Assembly: GCA_910577275.1 (NCBI GenBank)
Contig: CAJTMW010000006.1
Location: forward strand, 142,559-206,558
DNA from: an uncultured Lachnospiraceae bacterium
GTDB lineage: Bacteria; Bacillota; Clostridia; Lachnospirales; Lachnospiraceae
Direction: 5' to 3'
DNA length: 64,000 nucleotides
The notes below the pieces were generated by a model. The model was not told the DNA's origin, searched no databases, and saw only the letters and a list, made by a program, of their open reading frames with translations. Position numbers and translations under genes: made by a program. Of the stretch, positions 43,024-50,811 are shown piece by piece (within the stretch, counting starts at the first letter, position 1; every line of letters begins with the position of its first letter).

Positions 43024-43721
43024 TGTCCGTCACCTCTCTTATCCGTCCGGCCTCCTTCTCCGGTAATCCTGCCGTCCTCAATCCGCACAATGCGGTCTGC
43101 AAGCCGGGCAATCTCATTATTATGCGTAATCATTACAATTGTCTGATTAAATTCCGTGCCGGTACGCCGCAAAAGCCCCAATACGTCGCCGCCGGTCTTG
43201 CTGTCCAGATTGCCCGTCGGCTCGTCGGCAAGGACAATAGCCGGCTTGGTAATCAGGGCGCGGGCAATAGCCACTCTCTGCTGCTGTCCCCCGGAGAGCG
43301 TACCCGGCATATTTTTCAGCTTGTCCTTAATGGCAAGCATCTCCGTAATCTCGTCCATAAATTTCAGGTCCGCCCTGTCGCCGTCCAGCTCCACGGGCAA
43401 TACAATGTTTTCATAGACATTCAGCATGGGAACCAGATTGTAATTCTGGAAGATAAATCCTATGTTGCGGCGGCGGAAGATGGTCAGCTCCTCATCATTT
43501 TTTTTCGCCAGCTCATCTCCGCGGACAAGCACGCTGCCGGAAGTGGGCGTATCCAGTCCGCCCATCATATGGAGCAGGGTGGATTTCCCGCTGCCGGAAG
43601 TTCCCACCACCGCCACAAATTCCCCCTGCTCCACAGAAAAGTCCACGCCGTCCAGGGCGCGGGTGAGATTCTGCCCGCTGCCGTAATACTTTTTCAGTCC
43701 AATGGTCTGTAATACCTTCAT
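43020..43721 (-). CDS. ABC transporter ATP-binding protein (LolD/MacB type)
   Basis: 233 residues from the ATG at 43721 with AAGGAGC; a longer frame has no site. Walker [20 protein letters not shown]-loop [18 protein letters not shown], signature [15 protein letters not shown] and Walker [12 protein letters not shown] are all intact. It is about the usual size. It drives the FtsX-type permease whose gene overlaps its end by four bases. It follows the histidine kinase gene by about 80 bp, so one control circuit is likely. Confidence 0.94.
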   Translation of the reverse strand: MKVLQTIGLKKYYGSGQNLTRALDGVDFSVEQGEFVAVVGTSGSGKSTLLHMMGGLDTPTSGSVLVRGDELAKKNDEELTIFRRRNIGFIFQNYNLVPMLNVYENIVLPVELDGDRADLKFMDEITEMLAIKDKLKNMPGTLSGGQQQRVAIARALITKPAIVLADEPTGNLDSKTGGDVLGLLRRTGTEFNQTIVMITHNNEIARLADRIVRIEDGRITGEGGRTDKRGDGQ

Positions 43722-43802
43722 GATAAATGCTCCTTTCAAGGCTTTCCGATTGCTTCTAAGACCATTATAAAATTCAAATGTCACAGAAATGTCCGAAACG
43801 GC

Positions 43803-44834
43803 CTAGCGCACAGGAAGCATGATGGAAAAAGACGAGCCTTGCCCCGGCTCTGAGACCACCTTGATATAGCCGCCCTGCCGCGTCACAATCTCACGGGCAA
43901 GATACAGACCGATTCCCACGCCCGGCTGTCCGCATACTTCTTCCTCCCGATAGAACCGCCGGAAAACGGCCGCCTGATTACTTTCGGAAATCCCCCTGCC
44001 CGTATCCGTCACTTTGATTTCCGCGTACATTTCCCACTCCGTTACGCTGACGTCCACTTTTCCTCCTGCCGGCGTGTACTTCACCGCATTGTCCAGCAGA
44101 TTAAAGAGAGCCTCCGCCGTCCACTTTCCGTCATGAGGCAGACGCAACTCATCCGGGCACGCCACTGTCACGCAGATATCCTTTTTCTCCGCCTCATAAA
44201 CTATACTGCTGCAGGCGAAGGCCACCGTGTCAATCAAAAGAGCGTTCTTCTTTTCCATACGGATGACGCCGGTCTCCAGCCGGGAGGTTTTCACGAGAGC
44301 CTGAAAAAGAAATTCCAGTTTTTCGCTCTGGCTGCGGATACCCTCAAGAAACTCCCTTCTCTCCTGCTCCGTGACGGGCTTTGTCAGCAGCGTATCCGTC
44401 ACCATTTTCAGATTGCTCACCGGCGTTTTCACCTGATGGGAAATGTCCGACACCAGCATTTGAAGCTCCAGCCGTTCCCTGGATGCCTGCTCCCTGCTCT
44501 CCTGCATGATGCCGTACAGACGGAAAAGCCTGCCGCTAATACGGTCAAAAAGAGTTTCGCCGTCTCCGGGCCGAACCGGTTCCCCGCCGCCGCTTATCAT
44601 GTTATCTATTGTCCGGCACAGCCCGTCGGTAAAAAGGGAAAGCCGTTTTCCAAAAAACCGCATCAGAAGAAACAGCCACAGGAGGGCGCAGGCCGTCAGC
44701 AGACCGCCGCCGGTCAGCACACCAGTTTCGCCGGTCACGGCAAAGAGGATAACGGATATTGTCAACATGGAAATTAACGCGCCGACGCAGACCAGCCAAA
44801 ATAATGCTTTAACGGAAATATTCTCAGTCTTCAT
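43803..44834 (-). CDS. Sensor histidine kinase (HisKA type)
   Basis: 343 residues from the ATG at 44834, which has GGAGGCGAGAG upstream and overlaps the regulator stop (ATGA). Two membrane segments (FWLVCVGALISMLTISVILF; GGLLTACALLWLFLLM) are separated by a very short outside loop, so sensing is intramembrane or through the transporter. The HAMP-like linker leads to the H box VSDISHQVKTPVSNLKM and the ATPase motifs NLLDNAVKYTP, DTGRGISE and GVGIGLYLAREIV. It should phosphorylate the OmpR-type regulator encoded just before. Confidence 0.93.
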   Translation of the reverse strand: MKTENISVKALFWLVCVGALISMLTISVILFAVTGETGVLTGGGLLTACALLWLFLLMRFFGKRLSLFTDGLCRTIDNMISGGGEPVRPGDGETLFDRISGRLFRLYGIMQESREQASRERLELQMLVSDISHQVKTPVSNLKMVTDTLLTKPVTEQERREFLEGIRSQSEKLEFLFQALVKTSRLETGVIRMEKKNALLIDTVAFACSSIVYEAEKKDICVTVACPDELRLPHDGKWTAEALFNLLDNAVKYTPAGGKVDVSVTEWEMYAEIKVTDTGRGISESNQAAVFRRFYREEEVCGQPGVGIGLYLAREIVTRQGGYIKVVSEPGQGSSFSIMLPVR

Positions 44835-45520
44835 TTTCTCTCGCCTCCTGTCCATTGATACCCTATTCCATAGATGGTTTTTATATAGGTATCGCCGTCC
44901 GCCTCGATTTTTCCTCGTATACGACTTACAGTCGTGGTGAGCGTATGCTCGTCCACAAAGCGCTCGTCCGCATCCCACAACCTTTCCAGAAGCCGCCCCC
45001 TTGTCAGAACCTGTTTTGAATTTTTGCAGAAAAGATACAGCATTTTATATTCCATAGGAGAAAGGGCCATCGGCTTTCCGTTCAGAGAGGCGGCCTGCTC
45101 CGAAAAATCCAGAAACAGCCGGCCGTCGTCGTAAATATCCCTTGCCGGCCTGCGGTGCTCCAGCATAGAGAACATGGCGCTGATTTTTCTCTGCAGGGCT
45201 TCAATGGAAAAGGGCTTGGTGATATAATCCACCGCCCCCGCCTCATAGCCGCGTATCTGGTCGCATTCCCGGTCGTTAGCAGTCAGAAAGATAATCAGCG
45301 TATCAGGATACTCCGGTTTTATAAGCCTGCACAGGTCATAACCGCTGCCGTCCGGCAGATTGACGTCCAGCAATGCCAGGTCGTATTCCGTTCCCGCCAG
45401 CAGCCCGGCGGCAATCTGAAAATTCAGGGCCGACGCAACGTCATAGCCCTCCGAGGTCAGATTATAGGTCAGGGTTTTATTCAAAAGGACGTCGTCCTCC
45501 ACAATCAAAATCCGTTTCAT
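44831..45520 (-). CDS. OmpR family response regulator
   Basis: 229 residues from the ATG at 45520, preceded by AGGAGCAGGAG; the longer frame to 45871 lacks a site. The receiver has VEDDVLLNKTL, the Asp in LALLDVNLPDGSGYDL and the Lys in DYITKPFS. The winged-helix domain has LSPMEYKMLYLFCKNSKQVLTRGRLLERLW and TTTVSRIRGKIE. It is first in the operon with its kinase and the ABC exporter, and it has a good promoter at 45605-45633. It probably activates its own operon. Confidence 0.94.
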   Translation of the reverse strand: MKRILIVEDDVLLNKTLTYNLTSEGYDVASALNFQIAAGLLAGTEYDLALLDVNLPDGSGYDLCRLIKPEYPDTLIIFLTANDRECDQIRGYEAGAVDYITKPFSIEALQRKISAMFSMLEHRRPARDIYDDGRLFLDFSEQAASLNGKPMALSPMEYKMLYLFCKNSKQVLTRGRLLERLWDADERFVDEHTLTTTVSRIRGKIEADGDTYIKTIYGIGYQWTGGERK

Positions 45521-45604
45521 GGCTCCTGCTCCTTTGCAGTTTGAAGATAATATAGAAGGCAAATGTCCGCGAAATGTTACACGGCTGCCTTTTTGTGTAT
45601 TTTC

Positions 45605-45633
45605 ATTATAGAAAGGGAGCTGCCGGAAGGCAA
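45605..45633 (-). promoter_or_regulatory. Promoter of the OmpR-type two-component/ABC operon
   Basis: On the minus strand the -35 is TTGCCT (45633-45628) and the -10 is TATAAT (45610-45605), with a 17-bp spacer, about 85 bp before the regulator start. Confidence 0.7.
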
Positions 45634-45744
45634 GAAGGACAGAATATTTGCAGTTGTTACAATCAGGAAACCATGATAAGCTGAATATAGCCCTTTTTGT
45701 GCAGTCTGCGGACGGATATGCCGGCATATGGCCCGGCGCTGTGC

Positions 45745-45825
45745 CCTCGCGGCATTCGTCAAATGTATCAAACGAAGTTTGTATTGCTTCGCATCCGCTT
45801 GACTTATTGCTCGCGGGAATAAATG
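45745..45825 (+). repeat. Dispersed structured repeat, copy A
   Basis: It begins CCTCGCGGCATTCGTCAAATG, then a CAAAC-gaa-GTTTG hairpin, GCTTCGCATCCGCTTGACTTAT and the end CTCGCGGGAATAAAT. GTCAA pairs with TTGAC. It ends about 22 bp before the start of the AraC gene, in the same sense. Copy B shares both ends and the right core. Confidence 0.75.
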
Positions 45826-45846
45826 ATATGTCAGGGAGGTTCCTTT

Positions 45847-46797
45847 TTGTCCAGACCAAAACGCCAGACAATAGAATACCGCAATTATCTTCTGCCCGCC
45901 TATTTCCCCGTTATTCTCCTTCGGGGAGACGAGTGGCATATTTCCGACGTGCCGTCAGGCGCCCTTCATTTTCACAATTGTCTGGAAATCGGCCTTTGCG
46001 AATCCGACAGCGGCGTTATGGAATTTTCAGGAGTTCCCTGCCCCTTTTCCGCCGGAGACGTGACCATTGTGGGCAGCGATATTCCCCATACCACTTACTC
46101 CTCTCCCGGCGCCGCCAGCAAATGGTCTTACATTTTTGTGAACGTGGAGGAGCTGTTTTATCCTTACTTTCCTTTAGAGGCCGTCTCTAATCTGGAAATA
46201 CTTCAAAAGCTTCTGCGAAGCTGCAGCGCCATTCTTCCCGGAAAGGCTTATCCCGAAATTTATACGCTGGTAACGGCTGTTATGAATGAAATGGAGCGTA
46301 AAGAAATGAATTTTGCTTTCAGCGTAAGGGGACTTCTGCTTTCCCTTATGATGAAGCTGATTAACCTTTATTCCGACGCGGAAAAAGAAGGCAGGGGAAA
46401 CATCCAGCTACATGAAAATTCTCTGGCTATTTCTCCTGCCCTTCAATATATCCGAAAAAACTATATGTCAGATTTTCCCATGGAAAATCTTGCCCCTCTG
46501 TGCCATATGAGTCCCACCCACTTTCGCAGAACCTTTCACGCCATTATGGGCTATGGCGCTTTGGAATATTTAAACCGCACCCGGATTGCAAAAGCCACCG
46601 TCCTTTTGCGCACCACGGAGCAGCCGGTTCTTGCCATCTCGGAGGAAGTGGGCTACCGCTCCGTTTCCAGCTTTAACCGGCAATTTCTGGATATCGAGGG
46701 GGTAACGCCGCTGCAATACCGGAAGCAGATGTCCTTTATCCGCAACAGGTCTATCCTGAAATGTACCGGGTGGATGACTCCGCCGAAGGATATTTAA
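45847..46797 (+). CDS. AraC family transcriptional regulator
   Basis: 316 residues, starting at a TTG (45847) with GGGAGG seven bases upstream; the ATG at 45823 lies before that site. The N-terminal cupin sensing domain has LHFHNCLEIGLCESDSGVMEF and SAGDVTIVGSDIPHTTYS. The C-terminal AraC domain has FPMENLAPLCHMSPTHFRRTFH and VLAISEEVGYRSVSSFNRQFLDIEGVTPLQYRK. Such proteins sense a sugar and activate a nearby gene; the GH112 and PIN genes are the neighbours. The dispersed repeat copy A lies in its leader. Confidence 0.9.
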   Translation: MSRPKRQTIEYRNYLLPAYFPVILLRGDEWHISDVPSGALHFHNCLEIGLCESDSGVMEFSGVPCPFSAGDVTIVGSDIPHTTYSSPGAASKWSYIFVNVEELFYPYFPLEAVSNLEILQKLLRSCSAILPGKAYPEIYTLVTAVMNEMERKEMNFAFSVRGLLLSLMMKLINLYSDAEKEGRGNIQLHENSLAISPALQYIRKNYMSDFPMENLAPLCHMSPTHFRRTFHAIMGYGALEYLNRTRIAKATVLLRTTEQPVLAISEEVGYRSVSSFNRQFLDIEGVTPLQYRKQMSFIRNRSILKCTGWMTPPKDI

Positions 46798-46813
46798 ATG
46801 TGCATTTAATTTT

Positions 46814-47218
46814 TTATACCATCAAGACACAATCCTCCCCATAATAAGGAATCAGAGAATCATGGGTAAGCAGCTTTAAATCTTCATGCTTTGCCTGCCC
46901 CAACAGCATTCTGTCAAAGGGGTCGTTATGCTTTGGCGCGTCCGCCGGTCTTGTTAAGGATTTTATCTCTGAAATATGTTCAACTTTTATCGGCAAACGT
47001 GAAAAACCGGTTTTATCGCATAATTCAACGAATTCATCTTCAGACACCGGCATTTGTTCCGGCTTAAGCTTATGTTTAATGGCAATCTCCCATACGGAAG
47101 CCACGCTGTAAAATACTTCATTATTTCCCGATGCAAGCAGCTTTATCACTTCATTTGAAAGCTTTGAGGTATCGGCGACAGCCCATAATGCAATGTGAGT
47201 ATCCAGCAATATTCTCAT
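46814..47218 (-). CDS. PIN-domain toxin (VapC-like)
   Basis: 134 residues starting MRILLDTHIALW with the first acidic residue of the PIN site, then VASVWEIAIKH and NDPFDRMLLGQA with the other acidic residues. PIN toxins are Mg2+-dependent ribonucleases. The gene starts two bases after the antitoxin stop. The partner is a RelB/DinJ-type ribbon-helix-helix protein, which more commonly accompanies RelE/YafQ toxins. The gene is convergent with the AraC gene. Confidence 0.88.
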   Translation of the reverse strand: MRILLDTHIALWAVADTSKLSNEVIKLLASGNNEVFYSVASVWEIAIKHKLKPEQMPVSEDEFVELCDKTGFSRLPIKVEHISEIKSLTRPADAPKHNDPFDRMLLGQAKHEDLKLLTHDSLIPYYGEDCVLMV

Positions 47219-47220
47219 AC

Positions 47221-47490
47221 TTATTTTACTCCAAACATTTCTGCAATCTCATAATTGCACTCATCAATATCATCTGGAATCTCATACTTCCCATTCGCAA
47301 TACCCAGTGTTCTTTCCGGCTTAGGTAATGACAGATGCATGATAAAAGGCATTGCCCTGTCCTCAACGCTCTGCCTTGCAAAGATTCTCACTGCTTCTGC
47401 AAAGGATGTTCCCATCTGCTTATACAGTAATTCCACCTGCTCTTTTAGTTCCGAATCCATTCTCACCTGCAAAGTCGCCTCTTTCGCCAT
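47221..47490 (-). CDS. RelB/DinJ-type antitoxin
   Basis: 89 residues from the ATG at 47490 with AGGTGA; the longer frame has no site. The ribbon-helix-helix reads ATLQVRMDSELKEQVELLYKQMG followed by TSFAEAVRIFARQSVED. The C-terminal tail (PDDIDECNYEIAEMFGVK) would bind the toxin. It should repress the pair and neutralise the PIN ribonuclease encoded next. Confidence 0.85.
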   Translation of the reverse strand: MAKEATLQVRMDSELKEQVELLYKQMGTSFAEAVRIFARQSVEDRAMPFIMHLSLPKPERTLGIANGKYEIPDDIDECNYEIAEMFGVK

Positions 47491-47606
47491 AGCGTTCACC
47501 TCGCTTTTTGTATTTGTAATACAATTATATCTCAATTGTACTACATTTTCAATCTTTTTATGCAAACTTCCCGCACGCTGTCCCCTCTTTGCCTATTTTC
47601 CCTGCT

Positions 47607-49766
47607 TCATCCCTCCTCAATCACCGTCTCAAAGGGCGCCAGCGTAAATTCCCGCACGCCTTTTTCCGTCCAGACCTTTGTCTGAAGCTCCTTATCACTG
47701 TTGTTAATCACCACCAGCTTACCGTTCCCCGGATAGTATGCGCATTCCGCATCCGGGTTATCCGCAAGATAGTTCTGATTAAGAGGCAGCCCCATACCGT
47801 AAAGCATCAGATTGAGAAGCATCCGGGTATTGGCATTACTCAATGAAAATCCGCCAAGGTAAATCCCCTTTCCTTTTCCAAAATCATTGATGACGGCTGT
47901 GGGAATTCCGTTCTTTTCCGCCAGAACGCGGGCTTTTCCGTCTGTCAGCATAAGGTAAGGCTTCTCCGGCACATCCGCCCCCTCCGGCATCAGAAGCTTT
48001 GCGGTTTCCTTATCTACCGTATACTGCCATCTTCCGTGGCACACCCTTGCCCCGGTATCCTCGTCGATGCCCAGAACCTGCGCCATACGGAAATAGTCCT
48101 GGTAGCCTTCCGTTGCCGAGGGCTCGCCCACCCCAAGGAATACGCCGCCGTTATACACCCATTCCTGCAGGCGGCTGACAAGCTCCGCGTCCTTCCATGC
48201 ATCGCCGCCGCTCCATGCGGTTCCGGCACGCCCGGCGTTGATGACGACATCCACGTCTTTTAATGCACCCGCCTTTACGTCCTCAAAGCTGATAAAGGAA
48301 ACGTCCACCGGAAGTCCCGAAAGGGCTTCGTTGATATGAATCAAATCATGCATATAGGTCTCGTGGAAATGTCCCGAGAGTGTCCATGAACGCAGGCTCC
48401 CCCAGCTGTGGAGAACCGCCGCCTTACATGGCAGAGTATACACGCCGCCGTCTCCGTGCATTTCCTTTATCTTTCTGAACTCGTCCGCAACCAGTTCGAT
48501 ATAGTCGCAGAAATCCGGGTAGGGCTCTACCAGATGCAGATAGCCTCCAAGACCGATTCTGTCCACCGGCTGACGAAGGAGCGCCCGGCGGATGCTGACC
48601 CAGTATTTCTTTGCATCCAAAACCGGATTGCCGCCCTCCGAAAAGGTAGGCGCTCCGCCAAGTCCCACCGGGAACAGGTAAGGGTGCAGACGCAGCTCAT
48701 GGGTATCCACCTTCGCCCCGGCGCAGAGACGCGCTTCATAACCTGAAAATACGCATTTAATCAGTCCGTCGAAGCCAAACTCGGGGAACAGCTCGCTGTA
48801 GGGCTCCACTCCCACCCAGCTGTCGTCATAAAATACATAGGCCTTTTTGCCGTAGCGGTGCACCAGCTCCACCAGCTCTTTTCCGAAATCCACTACATAG
48901 CGGTTGGTAAAAGCCATATAGTCCCGCTGCTTTTTACCGGCGGGCATATGGGTCACGTGAAGCTTACCCTGATTGATAAAATCCTCCGCACAAAGAGCAT
49001 AGCCGTATGCCTTTTCAAATTCCTCCAGAGCCAGAGGGCTTACGGTAAAATCATAAGAACCCCAGTCCGTATAGAGGTTCCTGTTTTCCTCTTTGCTTCC
49101 CCATATCCAGACAAAGTTGTAAAACAGGGAGGTAAAACGCACTACCGTAGTGTCCGGGTGGGCTTTGCACCAGTTTTCCAGCCACTGGTAAAGGTAGTCC
49201 CTGGCCTCTTTTTTTCTGGGGTCTATGGGTACCAGATGCTCCTTGTCCCAGTTATTGGTCACGTGATTGTACATGGAAATTTCTTCCCAGACACGGTACG
49301 CCAGAAAGCTTACCGTATAATTATGGAAGGGAACCGCCTTTTGAATTACCACGTTGCCCGCTTCCTTTTCAAAACACCACTGTCCATTCGGGAGCTTTTC
49401 TTCCGTTGTTCTGTCATAAACCTCCCAGTAACGCAGGGATTCCTCGCTGTCGTTGACGACGAACTGACCGTCAAAAAAGCCGTCCATCAGATGAACCGAT
49501 ACCACCTCGTCGTTTGCCGTTACCGGGGCGGTCATCAAAAAGGACTGCTGTAAATTGCCCGGGTGCGCTTTTGCCCACTCGTTGTGCTCCCTGATAATAC
49601 AGATGGTGGAATAAATTCCGTATCCCGCCTGCACAATCTCCTCCGAAAGCTCCGTTCCGTCGCTGTCGCGAATCACGTCGGCTCCCCATTTTTCCGCCAT
49701 TTTCAGTGTAAGCGCTTCATATCCCGCTTCCCCCGGAAGGGTGAAGCCCCCCTTTGTTTTTGCCAT
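47607..49766 (-). CDS. Glycoside hydrolase family 112 phosphorylase (galacto-N-biose/lacto-N-biose or galactosyl-rhamnose phosphorylase)
   Basis: 719 residues, close to the usual 720-750. Family motifs are GGFTLPGEAGYE at the start, AEKWGADVIRDSDGTEL, REHNEW, VVRFTSLFYNF, YVFYDDSWVGVEPYSE (the Asp near 313 is the likely general acid) and GVGEPSA. It has no signal peptide and acts in the cytoplasm, splitting beta-1,3-galactosyl-HexNAc or beta-1,4-galactosyl-rhamnose with phosphate to give galactose 1-phosphate. Which substrate is used cannot be told. It stands alone: no transporter, N-acetylhexosamine kinase or uridylyltransferase gene is adjacent, unlike the bifidobacterial cluster. Confidence 0.92.
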   Translation of the reverse strand: MAKTKGGFTLPGEAGYEALTLKMAEKWGADVIRDSDGTELSEEIVQAGYGIYSTICIIREHNEWAKAHPGNLQQSFLMTAPVTANDEVVSVHLMDGFFDGQFVVNDSEESLRYWEVYDRTTEEKLPNGQWCFEKEAGNVVIQKAVPFHNYTVSFLAYRVWEEISMYNHVTNNWDKEHLVPIDPRKKEARDYLYQWLENWCKAHPDTTVVRFTSLFYNFVWIWGSKEENRNLYTDWGSYDFTVSPLALEEFEKAYGYALCAEDFINQGKLHVTHMPAGKKQRDYMAFTNRYVVDFGKELVELVHRYGKKAYVFYDDSWVGVEPYSELFPEFGFDGLIKCVFSGYEARLCAGAKVDTHELRLHPYLFPVGLGGAPTFSEGGNPVLDAKKYWVSIRRALLRQPVDRIGLGGYLHLVEPYPDFCDYIELVADEFRKIKEMHGDGGVYTLPCKAAVLHSWGSLRSWTLSGHFHETYMHDLIHINEALSGLPVDVSFISFEDVKAGALKDVDVVINAGRAGTAWSGGDAWKDAELVSRLQEWVYNGGVFLGVGEPSATEGYQDYFRMAQVLGIDEDTGARVCHGRWQYTVDKETAKLLMPEGADVPEKPYLMLTDGKARVLAEKNGIPTAVINDFGKGKGIYLGGFSLSNANTRMLLNLMLYGMGLPLNQNYLADNPDAECAYYPGNGKLVVINNSDKELQTKVWTEKGVREFTLAPFETVIEEG

Positions 49767-49945
49767 AGCTTATCCCTCTTTTCTTTCTTTTCTGCGTCGC
49801 TTTGCGCACATCTCTTTTTTGCGCTGCCTTTATGGTTTGGTTTTGCCAAATCCATGCGCAGCCTTCTCATTTTCAGCTACGATTATTATATAAAATTGCG
49901 GGACGGGTTTCTCTTTACTTTATATTTAAAACTTTGCAATTTTGA

Positions 49946-50010
49946 CCATTTATTTCCACGGTCAATGAGTCAAGCGGATGCGGAGCATTCATTTGACGGA
50001 TACCGTGAGG
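49946..50010 (-). repeat. Dispersed structured repeat, copy B
   Basis: On the minus strand it begins CCTCACGGTATCCGTCAAATG, has GCTCCGCATCCGCTTGACTC, and ends ATTGACCGTGGAAATAAATGG. The outer ends pair (ACGGT/ACCGT) and the inner GTCAA pairs with TTGAC. It is about 180 bp upstream of GH112, in the same sense. Confidence 0.75.
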
Positions 50011-50063
50011 CTTATCTGTTCTTCAAAGAAGAGCAGATGCTGCCCCGGCGAGAGGTCAATACG

Positions 50064-50092
50064 TTGACAATCAACACTCAATTATGTACAAT
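50064..50092 (+). promoter_or_regulatory. Promoter of the Phd/PIN toxin-antitoxin operon
   Basis: TTGACA (50064-50069) and TACAAT (50087-50092) with exactly 17 bp between, about 50 bp before the antitoxin ATG. Confidence 0.85.
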
Positions 50093-50142
50093 ATATTTAG
50101 AAAACTGTATTCTCAGTTTACGAAGCAAAAAGGAGGAGCCTT

Positions 50143-50418
50143 ATGAATTTTTATTCCGTACGTGATTTAAGAAACGATTCAAAGGGTATGTGGGAAAACC
50201 TGAAAGGAAACGGAGAAGTCATCATTACGAACAACGGCAAGCCTGCCGCGCTTATGCTTGATATTTCGGAAGATAATTTTGAGATAATGCTTCAGGCAAT
50301 ACGTCAGGCCAAAGCAATGATTGCTTTTAACAGTATGCGCAGCCGCGCGGCCGCAAACGGCTTTATGAGCGACGAAGAAATTGAAGCGGAAATCGCAGCC
50401 GCAAGAAAGGGAGAATAA
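50143..50418 (+). CDS. Phd/YefM-type antitoxin
   Basis: 91 residues. MNFYSVRDLRNDSKGMWENL and EVIITNNGKPAALMLDIS match the Phd/YefM DNA-binding fold, and the helical tail (FMSDEEIEAEIAAARKGE) would contact the toxin. AAGGAGGAG lies just before the ATG and a consensus promoter lies 50 bp upstream. The toxin gene follows after three bases. Confidence 0.88.
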   Translation: MNFYSVRDLRNDSKGMWENLKGNGEVIITNNGKPAALMLDISEDNFEIMLQAIRQAKAMIAFNSMRSRAAANGFMSDEEIEAEIAAARKGE

Positions 50419-50421
50419 TTT

Positions 50422-50811
50422 ATGAATATCGTTCTGGATACAAACGTCCTGGTTTCCGCCTTATGGTCGCCGGACAGTAAACCTGCAGGCATTGTCAATG
50501 CCGCTTTAAGCCGCCGGTTTACAGTTTGTTATGATTACCGCATAATAAATGAATATTATGACGTCTTAATGCGGCCCAAGTTTTGCTTCTCCGACTGGGA
50601 AGTCCAAAGTCTCCTTGATTTTATAACATCAAACGGTATTTCTGTTGTGGCTGACCCGCTTTCGGATATCTGCTTTATCAATGAATCTGACAGAAAATTC
50701 TATGAAGTGGCAAAATATTGCCATTCGCCGCTCATTACCGGAAATATAAAACATTATCCACAGGACAGCCACATAATTACCGTAGCCGATTTTTACGGCA
50801 AGTTCTTTTAG
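50422..50811 (+). CDS. PIN-domain toxin (COG1569-like)
   Basis: 129 residues starting MNIVLDTNVLVSALWSP, with the next acidic positions in INEYYDVLMRPKF and FINESDRKFYEVAKY. The motif PLITGNIKHYP near the C-terminus is typical of this PIN subgroup. It is a predicted Mg2+-dependent ribonuclease kept in check by the antitoxin encoded three bases upstream. Its 3' end overlaps the convergent GH43 gene by four bases. Confidence 0.88.
   Translation: MNIVLDTNVLVSALWSPDSKPAGIVNAALSRRFTVCYDYRIINEYYDVLMRPKFCFSDWEVQSLLDFITSNGISVVADPLSDICFINESDRKFYEVAKYCHSPLITGNIKHYPQDSHIITVADFYGKFF

Larger units (their letters stand above)
49767..50142. other. Divergent intergenic region between GH112 and the PIN toxin module
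   Basis: About 375 bp. It holds the dispersed repeat copy B (49946-50010, minus sense, toward GH112), the consensus rightward promoter (50064-50092), and an inverted repeat AAAATTGC/GCAATTTT (49892-49899, 49936-49943) that may be an operator for the GH112 gene. A TATAAT-like sequence for GH112 is present at about 49887-49892 without a clear -35. No gene was seen. Confidence 0.55.

Noticed and set aside
44133..44777. 214-codon plus-strand frame opposite the histidine kinase
   Set aside because: It is antisense to intact H, N and G boxes of the kinase and has no ribosome site.
40651..45520. Classification of the two-component/ABC cluster as a Bce-type bacitracin module
   Set aside because: The kinase has a short sensor as in BceS, but the permease has two extracytoplasmic domains and two FtsX domains at 790 residues, rather than the BceB layout, so the narrower label was not used.
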